A stretch of 25,501 bases of DNA from Dehalococcoides mccartyi (lineage in GTDB: Bacteria; Chloroflexota; Dehalococcoidia; UBA2979): NCBI GenBank assembly GCA_945888895.1, contig CAMDAY010000005.1, positions 1 to 25,501 of the forward strand. The letters run 5' to 3'. The translations under genes were made by a program, and so were the position numbers. The notes under the pieces are model-generated. The model worked only from the letters and a program-made list of their open reading frames with translations, did not search any database and was not told the origin of the DNA. Positions 7,686-14,799 of the stretch are shown in pieces (position 1 is the stretch's first letter; every line of letters begins with the position of its first letter).

Positions 7686-8711
7686 CTAGATCAGCGGCGC
7701 GCTCGGCGGCGCTTCTCGCCGGATGCGCTGCTGCTCACGGACGATCAACCGATACAGCACGACCGCGCCGACCACCGCGAACGGGATGAGCCACCACAGC
7801 GCGATCACCACCACCATCAACGTGGTGCCGATGAGCGCGAGCGTCTCCAGCGAGTCGTTCCACGCGGCGCGGGCCTGCGCCATGGCGCCCGTGCCCGGAG
7901 TGGCCGCGCCCGGCGCAACCGGCCGGAGCGACACAGTGATCGTCGACATCTCCGACCGCGAGGCGAGCGACTGACGTCGCGCCTCGGTGCGGTCGATCTG
8001 GAGGCGAACGCCGTTAAGGCGGTCCTGCAACGTGAAGATGTCGCTGATGCTGCTCGCGCGGGCCAGCAGCGTCGTGTACTGCGCCTCCACGGCGCGCAGA
8101 TTGCGAATCGTCGCCTCCACGTCCGTGTACTCGGCGGTGACATCGTTCGACCCCGTCGAGATCGAGTGCACGACCACGGCCACCTCACGCAGCTTCGCGA
8201 GGACGTCACCGAAGCGGTCAACCGGCACGCGGAGCGTGAGCGAGCCGCTCTGCTTCTCGCCGGAGCCCGTGTAGTTCGAGTCCGCGACCATGCCCCCCGC
8301 AGCGGTCGCGATCTGGCGGACCGACTCGAAGGCGTCCGCTACGGACTTCACCTCGAGGTCGGCGCTGCCGTTGCGAATGATCTGGCGCGCCTCGCCCACG
8401 GTGGGGAGCGGTGCGTCCGGCGCGGCACCCGGAGCGGTCGAGGACGGGGCGCGGCTCTTGCTGCCCGCGTTGCCGCCGTCCGTGGCGGGCACGATCTCCT
8501 GCGCGCTCCGCTCGGCGGGAGCGACCGCCGCACCCCCGCTCGCCGAGCCCGGCTGCGAGGCGGTCATGGAGTCTCGGGAGGCGGTGCTGCAGCCGAGCAG
8601 CGCGAAGCCCGTCAGCAGGGACAGCGCCACCACGACCGTCGCGGTCGTGGCGCGCGAACTCGGGACCGGTGGGACCGCAGGGCGCGCGTCAGGCGCCATC
8701 CAACGAACCAT
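7686..8711 (-). CDS. DUF4349-domain lipoprotein
   Basis: A 341-residue envelope protein. The N-terminal hydrophobic stretch ends in a lipobox, ALLGC, with Cys41 as the predicted lipidation site. A low-complexity Ala/Ser/Pro linker leads to the DUF4349 core, beginning IIRNGSADLEVKSV, with an adhesion-like alpha/beta part and then a coiled-coil (RNLRAVEAQYTTLLARASSISDIF). A hydrophobic hairpin (LALIGTTLMVVVIALWWLIPF onward) and a basic tail close the protein, as in other DUF4349 members. ATG 8711 has GGGGGAG about 7 nt upstream; the open frame to 8807 passes through a hairpin and is not used. It converges with the previous gene, with only 11 nt between the stops. Function is unknown; the family is recognised with good confidence. 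Confidence 0.9.
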   Translation of the reverse strand: MVRWMAPDARPAVPPVPSSRATTATVVVALSLLTGFALLGCSTASRDSMTASQPGSASGGAAVAPAERSAQEIVPATDGGNAGSKSRAPSSTAPGAAPDAPLPTVGEARQIIRNGSADLEVKSVADAFESVRQIATAAGGMVADSNYTGSGEKQSGSLTLRVPVDRFGDVLAKLREVAVVVHSISTGSNDVTAEYTDVEATIRNLRAVEAQYTTLLARASSISDIFTLQDRLNGVRLQIDRTEARRQSLASRSEMSTITVSLRPVAPGAATPGTGAMAQARAAWNDSLETLALIGTTLMVVVIALWWLIPFAVVGAVVLYRLIVREQQRIRREAPPSAPLI

Positions 8712-8769
8712 GGTCGTCTCCCCCTCTGGGGCGGCCGAAGTGACCGCCTGTAGGGCTGAGACGCACGAA

Positions 8770-8792
8770 GGCGCCGGGAAGTTCCCGGCGCC
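8770..8792 (-). terminator. Strong GC hairpin downstream of the cupredoxin gene
   Basis: GGCGCCGGG (8770-8778) pairs perfectly with CCCGGCGCC (8784-8792) around a 5-nt AAGTT loop. Flanking GAA/TTC extends it with one bulged base. It lies between the stop of the cupredoxin gene (8864) and the start of the DUF4349 gene (8711), both on the minus strand, and so is probably a terminator or an mRNA end-protecting structure. A second small hairpin, GGGG CAACT CCCC (8820-8832), precedes it. A T-tract is lacking. Confidence 0.5.
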
Positions 8793-8863
8793 CTTCATCG
8801 ACGGCATCGCGCGTGGGAAGGGGCAACTCCCCCCGCGTGATACCTCGACTGCTGTTCGCGCGG

Positions 8864-9503
8864 CTAGCGCGCTCGGTTCGCCCAGGCGCGCGCGCCGAGC
8901 ACGAGGCTCACGGCGACGCCGGCGAGGGCGACCGTGACAGCACTGGAAGCGCCATCAGTGCCCAGCGGGCCCGCCGTGCCGGTCTTGGCCGGAGCAGGAG
9001 CAGCGGCGGCAGCCGGGGCCGGCGGGGCAATCGTCGGCGGGACGAGCGCGGACGGGGTGCCCGCGTTACCCGAAACGAGCGAGAACGTCATGCCCTGCGC
9101 GTAGTGGGTGCCGATATTGCAGATGGCGAGGTAGCGGCCCTGCGGCAGGTTCACGGTCAGGACGCCCGCGGTAATAGCGGGGGGCTGGATGCGCGACGTG
9201 CGGCCGATGATCTGCACGGCAGCCTCGTCGACCCGGCCGTCCCTCAGCGGGAGCGCACGCGGCTCGAGGTCTGTCTTCACGACGATGAGCTCCATGCGGG
9301 CGGGTGCCGGAGTTCTTGACGGCGAAGGTGACGTCGCCCGGCGCGACGGTCTGCCCGCCCGGCTTGAACCCAAAGTCGACCGCATCCACGAGGACCGTCG
9401 AGCCGGCCGTCTGGGCCGCCACGATCGCGGGAATCATCGTGAAAGCGCCGGCGACCAACACCGCTGCTACTGCCCGGCCGAAGCCGCTCATCCGTCCGCT
9501 CAT
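8864..9503 (-). pseudogene. Secreted cupredoxin-like protein, frameshifted
   Basis: Two minus-strand frames join to make one recognisable protein. From ATG 9503 (AGGA 9 nt upstream) comes a signal peptide, VAAVLVAGAFTMIPAIVAAQ, then a plastocyanin-like start with GGQTVAPGDVTFAVKNSGTRPH. At about 9290-9298 the family pattern continues in another frame as MELIVVKTDL, then GRYLAICNIGTHYAQGM, which holds the copper-ligand-like Cys, His and Met. An Ala/Pro linker and a C-terminal membrane helix (SAVTVALAGVAVSLVLGARA) follow. Loss of two bases (CA within a CACA) would explain the break. Whether it is a real mutation or a sequencing error cannot be told here. If intact, it would be a membrane-anchored blue-copper-type electron carrier. 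Confidence 0.75.
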
Positions 9504-9690
9504 GCTGCAGTTCCTATCAAGCCCCTGTGGAGGCCACCCTCGGCTCCCCGTCGATGCGCGACGAGCGCCGTTCGGGGTAGACCGATCCGTTTTGCCTAAC
9601 TCGCACGAGAGCGCCAGCCGGATCACTCGACGGGACGGACGTGGGACACTGGCGAGGCGACCAGCACCCTGAACAGCGCGGAGCAGCTCC

Positions 9691-9999
9691 ATGGACGACA
9701 CCAACCTGAGCCGAGCCGGCATCTCGATCACCTACTGCCGGGAGTGCAACTTCCTGCTGCGCGCCTCGTGGGTCGCGCAGGAATTGCTGCACACGTTCGA
9801 GGATTATGTCTCAGGCATCACGCTGGTGCCCGGCCGGGGTGGCCAGTTCGACGTCCACTATGGCGACGAACTGATCTTCTCGAACAAGGTCGCCGGGCGC
9901 TTCCCCGAGACCCGTGAGCTGCGCGAGATGCTCTCGGCGCGCATCGAGGACGCCCCGCGCGGCCGCCACTCGCGCACGGACGCCGTCGCCGCCGAGTGA
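9691..9999 (+). CDS. SelT/SelW/SelH-family (Rdx) protein, cysteine form
   Basis: A 102-residue thioredoxin-like redox protein. The hallmark CxxC is C16-R-E-C19 directly after the first strand (ISITYCREC). It is followed by the long helix FLLRASWVAQELLHTF and the family segment ITLVPGRGGQFDVHYGDELIFSNKVAGRFPE. In animal SelW one Cys is selenocysteine; here both are Cys, so no Sec machinery is needed. ATG 9691 has GGAG about 7 nt upstream. The last 20 residues are a charged tail. It heads a plus-strand run, with the next gene starting 5 nt after its stop, which suggests a link to that Cys-rich protein. The partner and substrate are unknown. Confidence 0.9.
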   Translation: MDDTNLSRAGISITYCRECNFLLRASWVAQELLHTFEDYVSGITLVPGRGGQFDVHYGDELIFSNKVAGRFPETRELREMLSARIEDAPRGRHSRTDAVAAE

Positions 10000-10003
10000 C
10001 CTC

Positions 10004-10249
10004 GTGCCGATCGAGGAGACGCCGACCGCCTGCGCGACGTGCGGTGACCGTCGTCTCATCGAGTGCGCCGCGTGCCACGGCTTCGGGGGGTTCGTCTGCG
10101 TCAGCTGCGCCGGGCATGGCCTCGACGAGGACGCCGAGCGCTGCCGCACCTGCAACGGCCGAGGCGCGTTGAGCTGCCTCCCCTGTCGCGGCGAGGGCGG
10201 CATCGAGTGCCCTCGGTGCGCGGTCGCACCATCCGACCTCTACGAATAG
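10004..10249 (+). CDS. Small DnaJ-type zinc-finger protein with six CxxC pairs
   Basis: An 81-residue protein made almost wholly of CxxC knuckles. Cys pairs begin at residues 10, 21, 32, 47, 58 and 69, so the spacing is 11, 11, 15, 11, 11: two triplets of an 11-residue unit. Most units read CxxCxGxG (CHGFG, CAGHG, CNGRG, CRGEG), the signature of the DnaJ central zinc finger and of BSD2-like small chaperone proteins. No J-domain is present. Twelve cysteines could hold up to three zinc ions. The GTG start is chosen because it lies 5 nt after the SelW-like stop, but it lacks a clear ribosome binding site, so coupling to the upstream gene is likely. A structural or redox-chaperone role is inferred. 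Confidence 0.75.
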   Translation: MPIEETPTACATCGDRRLIECAACHGFGGFVCVSCAGHGLDEDAERCRTCNGRGALSCLPCRGEGGIECPRCAVAPSDLYE

Positions 10250-10286
10250 CCGGAACGCCCGCAGGCGCACCCACGTCCTAGGAACC

Positions 10287-10658
10287 ATGTCAGCACTCAC
10301 CATCGCTCGCCTCGGCACGTCGCTTACGGTGCTCGGCAGCCTCTACCTCCTGCTGGTGCCACGTCCCCCGGGGGCGGGGACCGTCGCCGACTGGGTTGCG
10401 CACGCCTGCCTCCTGGCAGTGCTCGGGGCGTGGGCCGGGCTGTCCTCGGGGATCGTCGACCGCGCGCAGCCGCGAGCGAGCACCTCGCTCACGCTCGCCG
10501 CCGTGCTCGCTTTCGGACCACTGACCGAGGTGCTCCAGGCATTCACGGGCCGCGACGCCGCGCTCTTCGATGCGGCCGTGGACGTGCTCGGGAGCGGTGC
10601 AGGCTTCATCCTCGGCTACGCCGCGTGGCACTGGTGGGAGCGGCGGGCCGCTCGTTGA
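10287..10658 (+). CDS. VanZ-like family membrane protein
   Basis: A 123-residue integral membrane protein with about four hydrophobic segments. The VanZ-like signature is seen in the second half: LTEVLQAFTGRDAALFDAAVDVLGSGAGFILG, which keeps the pattern Glu-x-x-Gln, Gly-Arg, Asp-x-x-x-Asp and Gly-x-x-x-Gly. VanZ itself gives low-level teicoplanin resistance by an unclear route, but most homologues are uncharacterised and resistance should not be assumed. The gene sits 37 nt after the zinc-finger gene and 26 nt before the RibD-C gene, all on the plus strand. It is a little shorter than VanZ of transposon Tn1546. Confidence 0.85.
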   Translation: MSALTIARLGTSLTVLGSLYLLLVPRPPGAGTVADWVAHACLLAVLGAWAGLSSGIVDRAQPRASTSLTLAAVLAFGPLTEVLQAFTGRDAALFDAAVDVLGSGAGFILGYAAWHWWERRAAR

Positions 10659-10672
10659 GCAACGCCAATGGC

Positions 10673-10678
10673 TATCCT
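10673..10678 (+). promoter_or_regulatory. Possible -10 box for a leaderless transcript
   Basis: TATCCT ends 6 nt before the ATG at 10685, so transcription from it would begin at or next to the start codon. The gene has no clear ribosome binding site, which fits a leaderless message. No matching -35 box is visible at 16-18 nt. Confidence 0.25.
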
Positions 10679-10684
10679 CGATCC

Positions 10685-11428
10685 ATGGAAACCAACGTCC
10701 CCGAGTACACCTTCCTGACCTTCCCCGACCCGCCCGCCGATCGTCCCTACGTGATCGTGAACATGGTGAGCAGCGTCGACGGGCGCGTGACGGTCGAAGG
10801 CACGGAGCGCGGGCTCGGATCGCCGCGGGACCAGCGGTTGATGCGCGAGCTCCGCGTGCACGCGGACATCGCACTCAACGGCGCGGGGACGCTGCGCGCC
10901 AGCGGGACCTCGTCGCGCCTCGGCGACCCGGCCCTCGAGGAGTTGCGCGTCGCGCGGGGTAAGTCGCGCACACCGATCGCGACGGTGCTGAGTCGCACGG
11001 GCGACCTGCCCCTCGATCGCGCGTTCTTCACCGCGCGCGATTTCGACGCGATGGTCTATCTCTCGGACGCCGCCTCCGCCGATCGTGCGCAGGCGATCGA
11101 GGGCACCGGGCGGCGCGTGGTGCGCGTGCCCGCCGGCGACGAGATGGGCGGCATGCTGCGGCACATGCGCAGCGACCTCGACGCGCGGCTCCTGCTCGTC
11201 GAAGGTGGGCCGACGATCAACGGGCAGCTGTTCGAGCTTGGGTGCGTGGACGAGTTCTTCCTGACGCTCGGCGGCGTGGTCGTGAACGGCAACGAACTCA
11301 AGCCCCCCGTGCAGAGCAAGCGGGAGCCCTCGATCGCCGCGCTCACCCACCTCGAACTGATCTCGGCTGTACCCAACGGCGAGACGAACGAGGTGTACCT
11401 GCGCTACCGCGTGACGCGCGGGGACTGA
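10685..11428 (+). CDS. RibD C-terminal-domain (pyrimidine reductase/DHFR-like) protein
   Basis: A 247-residue NAD(P)H-dependent reductase of the RibD-C family. It has the typical start YVIVNMVSSVDGRVTVEG, then RDQRLMRELRVHADIALNGAGTLRASG, and the C-terminal LLLVEGGPTINGQLFELGCVDEFFLT, which binds the nucleotide and substrate. Bifunctional RibD has an N-terminal deaminase domain; it is absent here. Stand-alone members include riboflavin-pathway reductases such as archaeal ArfC and uncharacterised oxidoreductases. No other rib gene is nearby, so a riboflavin role is not supported. The start at 10685 is the first Met before the conserved fold; the frame is open upstream only through the VanZ-like gene. 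Its stop faces the DUF2905 gene at 15 nt. Confidence 0.88.
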   Translation: METNVPEYTFLTFPDPPADRPYVIVNMVSSVDGRVTVEGTERGLGSPRDQRLMRELRVHADIALNGAGTLRASGTSSRLGDPALEELRVARGKSRTPIATVLSRTGDLPLDRAFFTARDFDAMVYLSDAASADRAQAIEGTGRRVVRVPAGDEMGGMLRHMRSDLDARLLLVEGGPTINGQLFELGCVDEFFLTLGGVVVNGNELKPPVQSKREPSIAALTHLELISAVPNGETNEVYLRYRVTRGD

Positions 11429-11443
11429 GCTGACAGCGCGGCC

Positions 11444-11662
11444 CTAGAACAGCCGCCGCAGCAGCGCGAGCAAGGCGCTGAGTGCGAGCGATGCGATCAG
11501 CATCGACGTGATCGGCACGTAGACGCGGACGCTCTCACGCTCGATGCGAATATCGCCAGGCAGGCGTCCGAACCAGCCGAGCGCGCCCGCCATGATCAGC
11601 AGCCCCACCAGAACGACCGCGACGCCAATCCCGATCACCAGCACGCCGGCCGGTCGATCCAT
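11444..11662 (-). CDS. DUF2905 small membrane protein
   Basis: A 72-residue protein with two membrane helices (about residues 7-29 and 50-68) joined by GWFGRLPGDIRIERESVRVYVPIT. The segment GRLPGDIRIER is the signature I associate with DUF2905. The ATG lies 5 nt after the stop of the sugar-nucleotide dehydrogenase gene, with GAGGTG and GAGG just upstream, so it is translated from the same message. Function is unknown. The gene is much shorter than the 205-residue open frame that contains it; the extension is antisense-type sequence overlapping the upstream gene in another frame. Confidence 0.88.
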   Translation of the reverse strand: MDRPAGVLVIGIGVAVVLVGLLIMAGALGWFGRLPGDIRIERESVRVYVPITSMLIASLALSALLALLRRLF

Positions 11663-11667
11663 CCTCG

Positions 11668-12453
11668 TCACCTCGCTAGTCCGCGGTCGCCGCGCAGCCG
11701 CCGGTTCTCCTCGGCGACCGCAGCCAGCATGCCAGGCGTCAGGCCGAGATCCGCGGCCGCGCGGAGCAGCGCGTCGAGGTCCTTCGGGAGGCACTTGCCG
11801 CCGAAGCCTCGATCGTCCGGGTGGACCCACGTGTGGGAGCGGCCCATGCGCGGGTCGAGCAGCCACAGCTCGCGCAGCTCGTTGAAGTCCACCTCGAGCC
11901 CCTGCGCGATGTCGTAGAACTCGTTGCAGAACATCACCTTCGTCGCGAGGAACGCATTCTCCATGTACTTGGCGAGCTCGGCCGTCTTCGCGTCCGTCTG
12001 CTGGATCACGGTGTCCGAGCTGAGTGCGCGCTTGTAGAGGTCGTGCACCGGCACCGTCCACGCGCGCGGCCCGCCGAGGATCGCCCAGCGGATGTCGCGC
12101 ACATCGGCGTAGGGATGATCGGGCGTCTCGCCGGGGCCGTACTCGGGCTGGAACACGATCCGCTTCCCCGTCGCCGCCGCGAGGCGATCCGACGTGCCCG
12201 GGGGCACCGTCGACCGCAACACGATCGTCTCGCAGGTGACCCAGCCCACGACATCCTCGACGACCGAGGTGTCACACCGACCGTCGTGCGTGCTCGGCGT
12301 GGGCACGCAGACGAAGGCGAACCGGCAGGCATTCACCTCATCGCGCGTGCCGAGGCCGAGCGGCTCGTCGTACAGGACGGCGTCCGGGAAGAGCGTCTGC
12401 ATCGCACGGCCCACCGCGCCAACGCCGATGATCGCGACCGAGTTGGCAGACAT
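11668..12453 (-). CDS. Compact UDP-glucose/GDP-mannose dehydrogenase-family protein
   Basis: A 261-residue NAD-dependent sugar-nucleotide dehydrogenase homologue. It has an N-terminal Rossmann motif (VAIIGVGAVGRAM), VCVPTP (49-53), RSTVPPGT (80-87), QPEYG with Glu104, the central-domain helix ELAKYMENAFLATKVMFCNEFYDI with Lys162 and Asn166, and GFGGKCLPKD with the catalytic Cys221. Full-length relatives have roughly 390-450 residues. Here the C-terminal UDP-binding domain is missing, and the N-terminal domain lacks the usual segment between the first strand and VPTP. The frame is clean, so this looks like a true compact form rather than a broken gene. ATG 12453 follows GGGGGAG. It lies 22 nt after the epimerase gene. 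The substrate is unknown; oxidation of a sugar nucleotide is inferred from the active-site residues. Confidence 0.9.
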   Translation of the reverse strand: MSANSVAIIGVGAVGRAMQTLFPDAVLYDEPLGLGTRDEVNACRFAFVCVPTPSTHDGRCDTSVVEDVVGWVTCETIVLRSTVPPGTSDRLAAATGKRIVFQPEYGPGETPDHPYADVRDIRWAILGGPRAWTVPVHDLYKRALSSDTVIQQTDAKTAELAKYMENAFLATKVMFCNEFYDIAQGLEVDFNELRELWLLDPRMGRSHTWVHPDDRGFGGKCLPKDLDALLRAAADLGLTPGMLAAVAEENRRLRGDRGLAR

Positions 12454-12475
12454 TGGACTCCCCCGCGCTCCCGCG

Positions 12476-13393
12476 CTACGTCGACTCGACGCGAAAGATC
12501 TCGACGGTGCGCGCGATGCCGTCTTCTAGCGACACCTGCGGCGTCCACCCCCACACCTCGCGCGCCTTCGCGCTGTCGAGGGCAATGCGGCGGATGTCGC
12601 CCGCGCGTTCCGGCCCCATCACGGGCGCACGCTCGTAGGCGCAGTTCTGCGCCAGCAGGTCGAAGATGCGGCGCGTGCTCGTCTCGACGCCCGTGCCGAT
12701 GACGCACATCTCGCCGGTCGGGGCCTCGGCGGCGCGCACCTGCGCCTCCACCACGTCGTCCACGTACACGTAGTCGCGCTTGTCCTCGCCCGTGCCGAAG
12801 ATCGTGACGGGCTCACCGCGCAACATGCGCTGCGCGAAGATCGCCACCACGCCTGCCTCGCCGTGCGGGTCCTGATACGGGCCGTACACGTTCGCCGGGC
12901 GCACGCTCGCGACCGTCATGCCGGTCTCCCATTCCACGATCTGCAGGTACTTCTCCGCGGAGGCCTTCGACGCGCCGTAGTACGAGCGCGGCTCGACCGG
13001 CGTGTCGTCACCCGCGGGCACGATCTCCGGCGCGCCGAACATCGCGCCACCGGACGAGGTGAACACGAAACGCCGCGCACCTGCCTCGGCTGCCGCGCGC
13101 GCGAGGTTCAGCGAGGCGATGACGTTCGTCTCGATATCGAGCCGCGGCTCGCGCATCGACACGGAGACGGATGCCTGCGCGGCGAGGTGGTAGACGACCT
13201 CGGGCTTCGCCTCCGCGACGACGCGCACCACGCCCTCGTCGTCACGGAGGTCGAGGCGCACGTCTCGCCAGCCCTCGACGCTGCGCCGCGGCTCTGCGAT
13301 GTCGACACCGGTGACCTCGTGACCCGCGGCGGCGAGCCGCCGGACGAGGTGCCCCGCGATGAACCCAGAGGTCCCGGTAACGAGAACGCGCAT
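12476..13393 (-). CDS. NAD-dependent sugar-nucleotide epimerase/dehydratase (extended SDR)
   Basis: A 305-residue extended short-chain dehydrogenase of the GalE/RmlB-like group. Residues 6-14 (TGTSGFIAG) are the NAD-binding TGxxGxxG. Asp31 can bind the adenosine ribose. Ser113-Ser114 and YYGASK (Tyr139, Lys143) form the catalytic set. RPANVYGP, then KRDYVYVDDVVEA, are the usual substrate-domain motifs. This fits UDP-glucose 4-epimerase or a related sugar-nucleotide enzyme; the exact substrate cannot be read. ATG 13393 has GGAG 6 nt upstream. It is the first gene of a minus-strand set with the compact dehydrogenase and DUF2905 protein, pointing to supply of a sugar for surface polysaccharide. 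No glycosyltransferase is in the window. Confidence 0.92.
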   Translation of the reverse strand: MRVLVTGTSGFIAGHLVRRLAAAGHEVTGVDIAEPRRSVEGWRDVRLDLRDDEGVVRVVAEAKPEVVYHLAAQASVSVSMREPRLDIETNVIASLNLARAAAEAGARRFVFTSSGGAMFGAPEIVPAGDDTPVEPRSYYGASKASAEKYLQIVEWETGMTVASVRPANVYGPYQDPHGEAGVVAIFAQRMLRGEPVTIFGTGEDKRDYVYVDDVVEAQVRAAEAPTGEMCVIGTGVETSTRRIFDLLAQNCAYERAPVMGPERAGDIRRIALDSAKAREVWGWTPQVSLEDGIARTVEIFRVEST

Positions 13394-13644
13394 CGATGCT
13401 CCTAGCGGATCTTCATGACGACGAAGTCGTCGGCGGGAGACGACGGTTCAGCGTTTCACGAACGGCTGCGACAGGGAACAGCCCGGAGGGCGTACGGGAG
13501 ATGCCCGCGTTCAACCGTGCCACATCGTACCGCGCCGCTCCGGATGATCGACGGGAGACGGCGCCTCGATGGTCAAGTGGGACTGGAGGCGCTACGGTGC
13601 GCGCGTCGAGCAGGCGCGGCGGCCCGCCAGCAGAGGGAGTCCCG

Positions 13645-14799
13645 ATGATTGACCGACTGTTCATCGCGTCGTCACCCGCCGAAGTCGGCATCGACGAAAG
13701 TCGCCTGCAACGGCTGCACGAGTACATCGAAGAGGAGATCGCGAACGGCCTGCCGAGCGCTCAGCTCGCGCTCGGTCGCCACGGTCGCATCGCCAGCCTG
13801 CGCACCTGGGGCGAGGTGACGGCGAACGGCAAGCGCGTGCCTGCCACGAACGAGCACCTGTACTGCCTGTTCTCAGCGACCAAGGGCGTGGTCGGCGTCG
13901 CGATGTGGGCGCTGATCGAGGACGGCCTGCTCCGCCTCGACGAGCGGGTGAGCGAGATCATCCCGGAGTTCGTGGGACACGGCAAAGACGAGATCACCGT
14001 GCTTCAACTGCTGACGTTCACAGGCGGCTTCCCGCTGGCGCCGCTCCATCCTCGACTGTGGGGGGATCGCGCCGGGCGGGTCGCGAGGATGGCGGGGTGG
14101 TGGCTCAACTGGGAGCCGGGCTCGAAGTACGAGTACCACCCGACGACAGCGCACTGGGTGATGGTCGAGATCATCGAGCGCAGGACGGGTGTCGACTTCC
14201 GCGAGTGGATCCCGCAGCGCGTCACGCGCCCAATGGGCGTCCCTGAGCTCTTCGTCGGGATGCCGGACGAGTTCCACGCGCGCGCCGCGGACGTGGAGTA
14301 CGCGGGGTACGTGGACGCGCCGGATGCGGCTGGTGGTGCGGGTGGCAGCTCCGAGACGCGTCTCAGCTCCAACCGGTCGGAGCAGCGTCGAGCAGGCTCG
14401 CCGGGCTCCGGCGGCTGGGGCGGCGCGGGCGAACTCGCGCTGTTCTACCAGCGCCTCGTCTGCCCCGAGGAATCCGGCGCCTACGCCGTCATCCGCCCCG
14501 AGACGATCGCGATGGCGACACGCGTCCACACGCTGCCCCACCATCTGACCGAACGAGGCACCCCCGCCAACCGAGGGCTGAGCGTATCGATCGCCGGCGA
14601 CCATGGCGTGGAGCTCGGCTTCGGCGAGCACGCCTCACCTCGAGCGTTCGGGCACGCGGGGGCAGGTGGCCAGATCGCGTGGGGCGATCCCTCGACGGGG
14701 CTCTCCGTCGGCTTCGTCACCAACGGTTTCTCGCCGAACGAGCGCATCTCCGCGCGCACCCGCGCGATCGGCACGCTGGCGGCGGAGTGCGTGATCTAG
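13645..14799 (+). CDS. Serine hydrolase of the beta-lactamase/class C family (esterase-like)
   Basis: A 384-residue serine hydrolase of the beta-lactamase-fold Pfam group that also holds esterases and D-aminopeptidases. Ser77-Ala-Thr-Lys80 is the SxxK nucleophile motif. Tyr162 or Tyr164 in KYEYHPT fills the YxN/YxS position, and HAGAGG (337-342) replaces the KTG-like motif, as in EstB-type members. No signal peptide is visible, so it is probably cytosolic and unlikely to be a true beta-lactamase. A Gly/Ser/Arg-rich stretch at about 226-262 is unusual and probably a loop. ATG 13645 follows GAGGGAG. The 251-nt spacer back to the epimerase start (13394-13644) holds the divergent promoters but no gene I recognise. 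Confidence 0.9.
   Translation: MIDRLFIASSPAEVGIDESRLQRLHEYIEEEIANGLPSAQLALGRHGRIASLRTWGEVTANGKRVPATNEHLYCLFSATKGVVGVAMWALIEDGLLRLDERVSEIIPEFVGHGKDEITVLQLLTFTGGFPLAPLHPRLWGDRAGRVARMAGWWLNWEPGSKYEYHPTTAHWVMVEIIERRTGVDFREWIPQRVTRPMGVPELFVGMPDEFHARAADVEYAGYVDAPDAAGGAGGSSETRLSSNRSEQRRAGSPGSGGWGGAGELALFYQRLVCPEESGAYAVIRPETIAMATRVHTLPHHLTERGTPANRGLSVSIAGDHGVELGFGEHASPRAFGHAGAGGQIAWGDPSTGLSVGFVTNGFSPNERISARTRAIGTLAAECVI

Noticed and set aside
9691..9999. Selenoprotein
   Set aside because: The SelW-like motif is C-R-E-C with no in-frame TGA at the redox position, so it is a cysteine homologue.
13645..14799. Beta-lactamase resistance gene
   Set aside because: No signal peptide, and an HAGAGG motif in place of KTG; this is the esterase-like branch of the fold.
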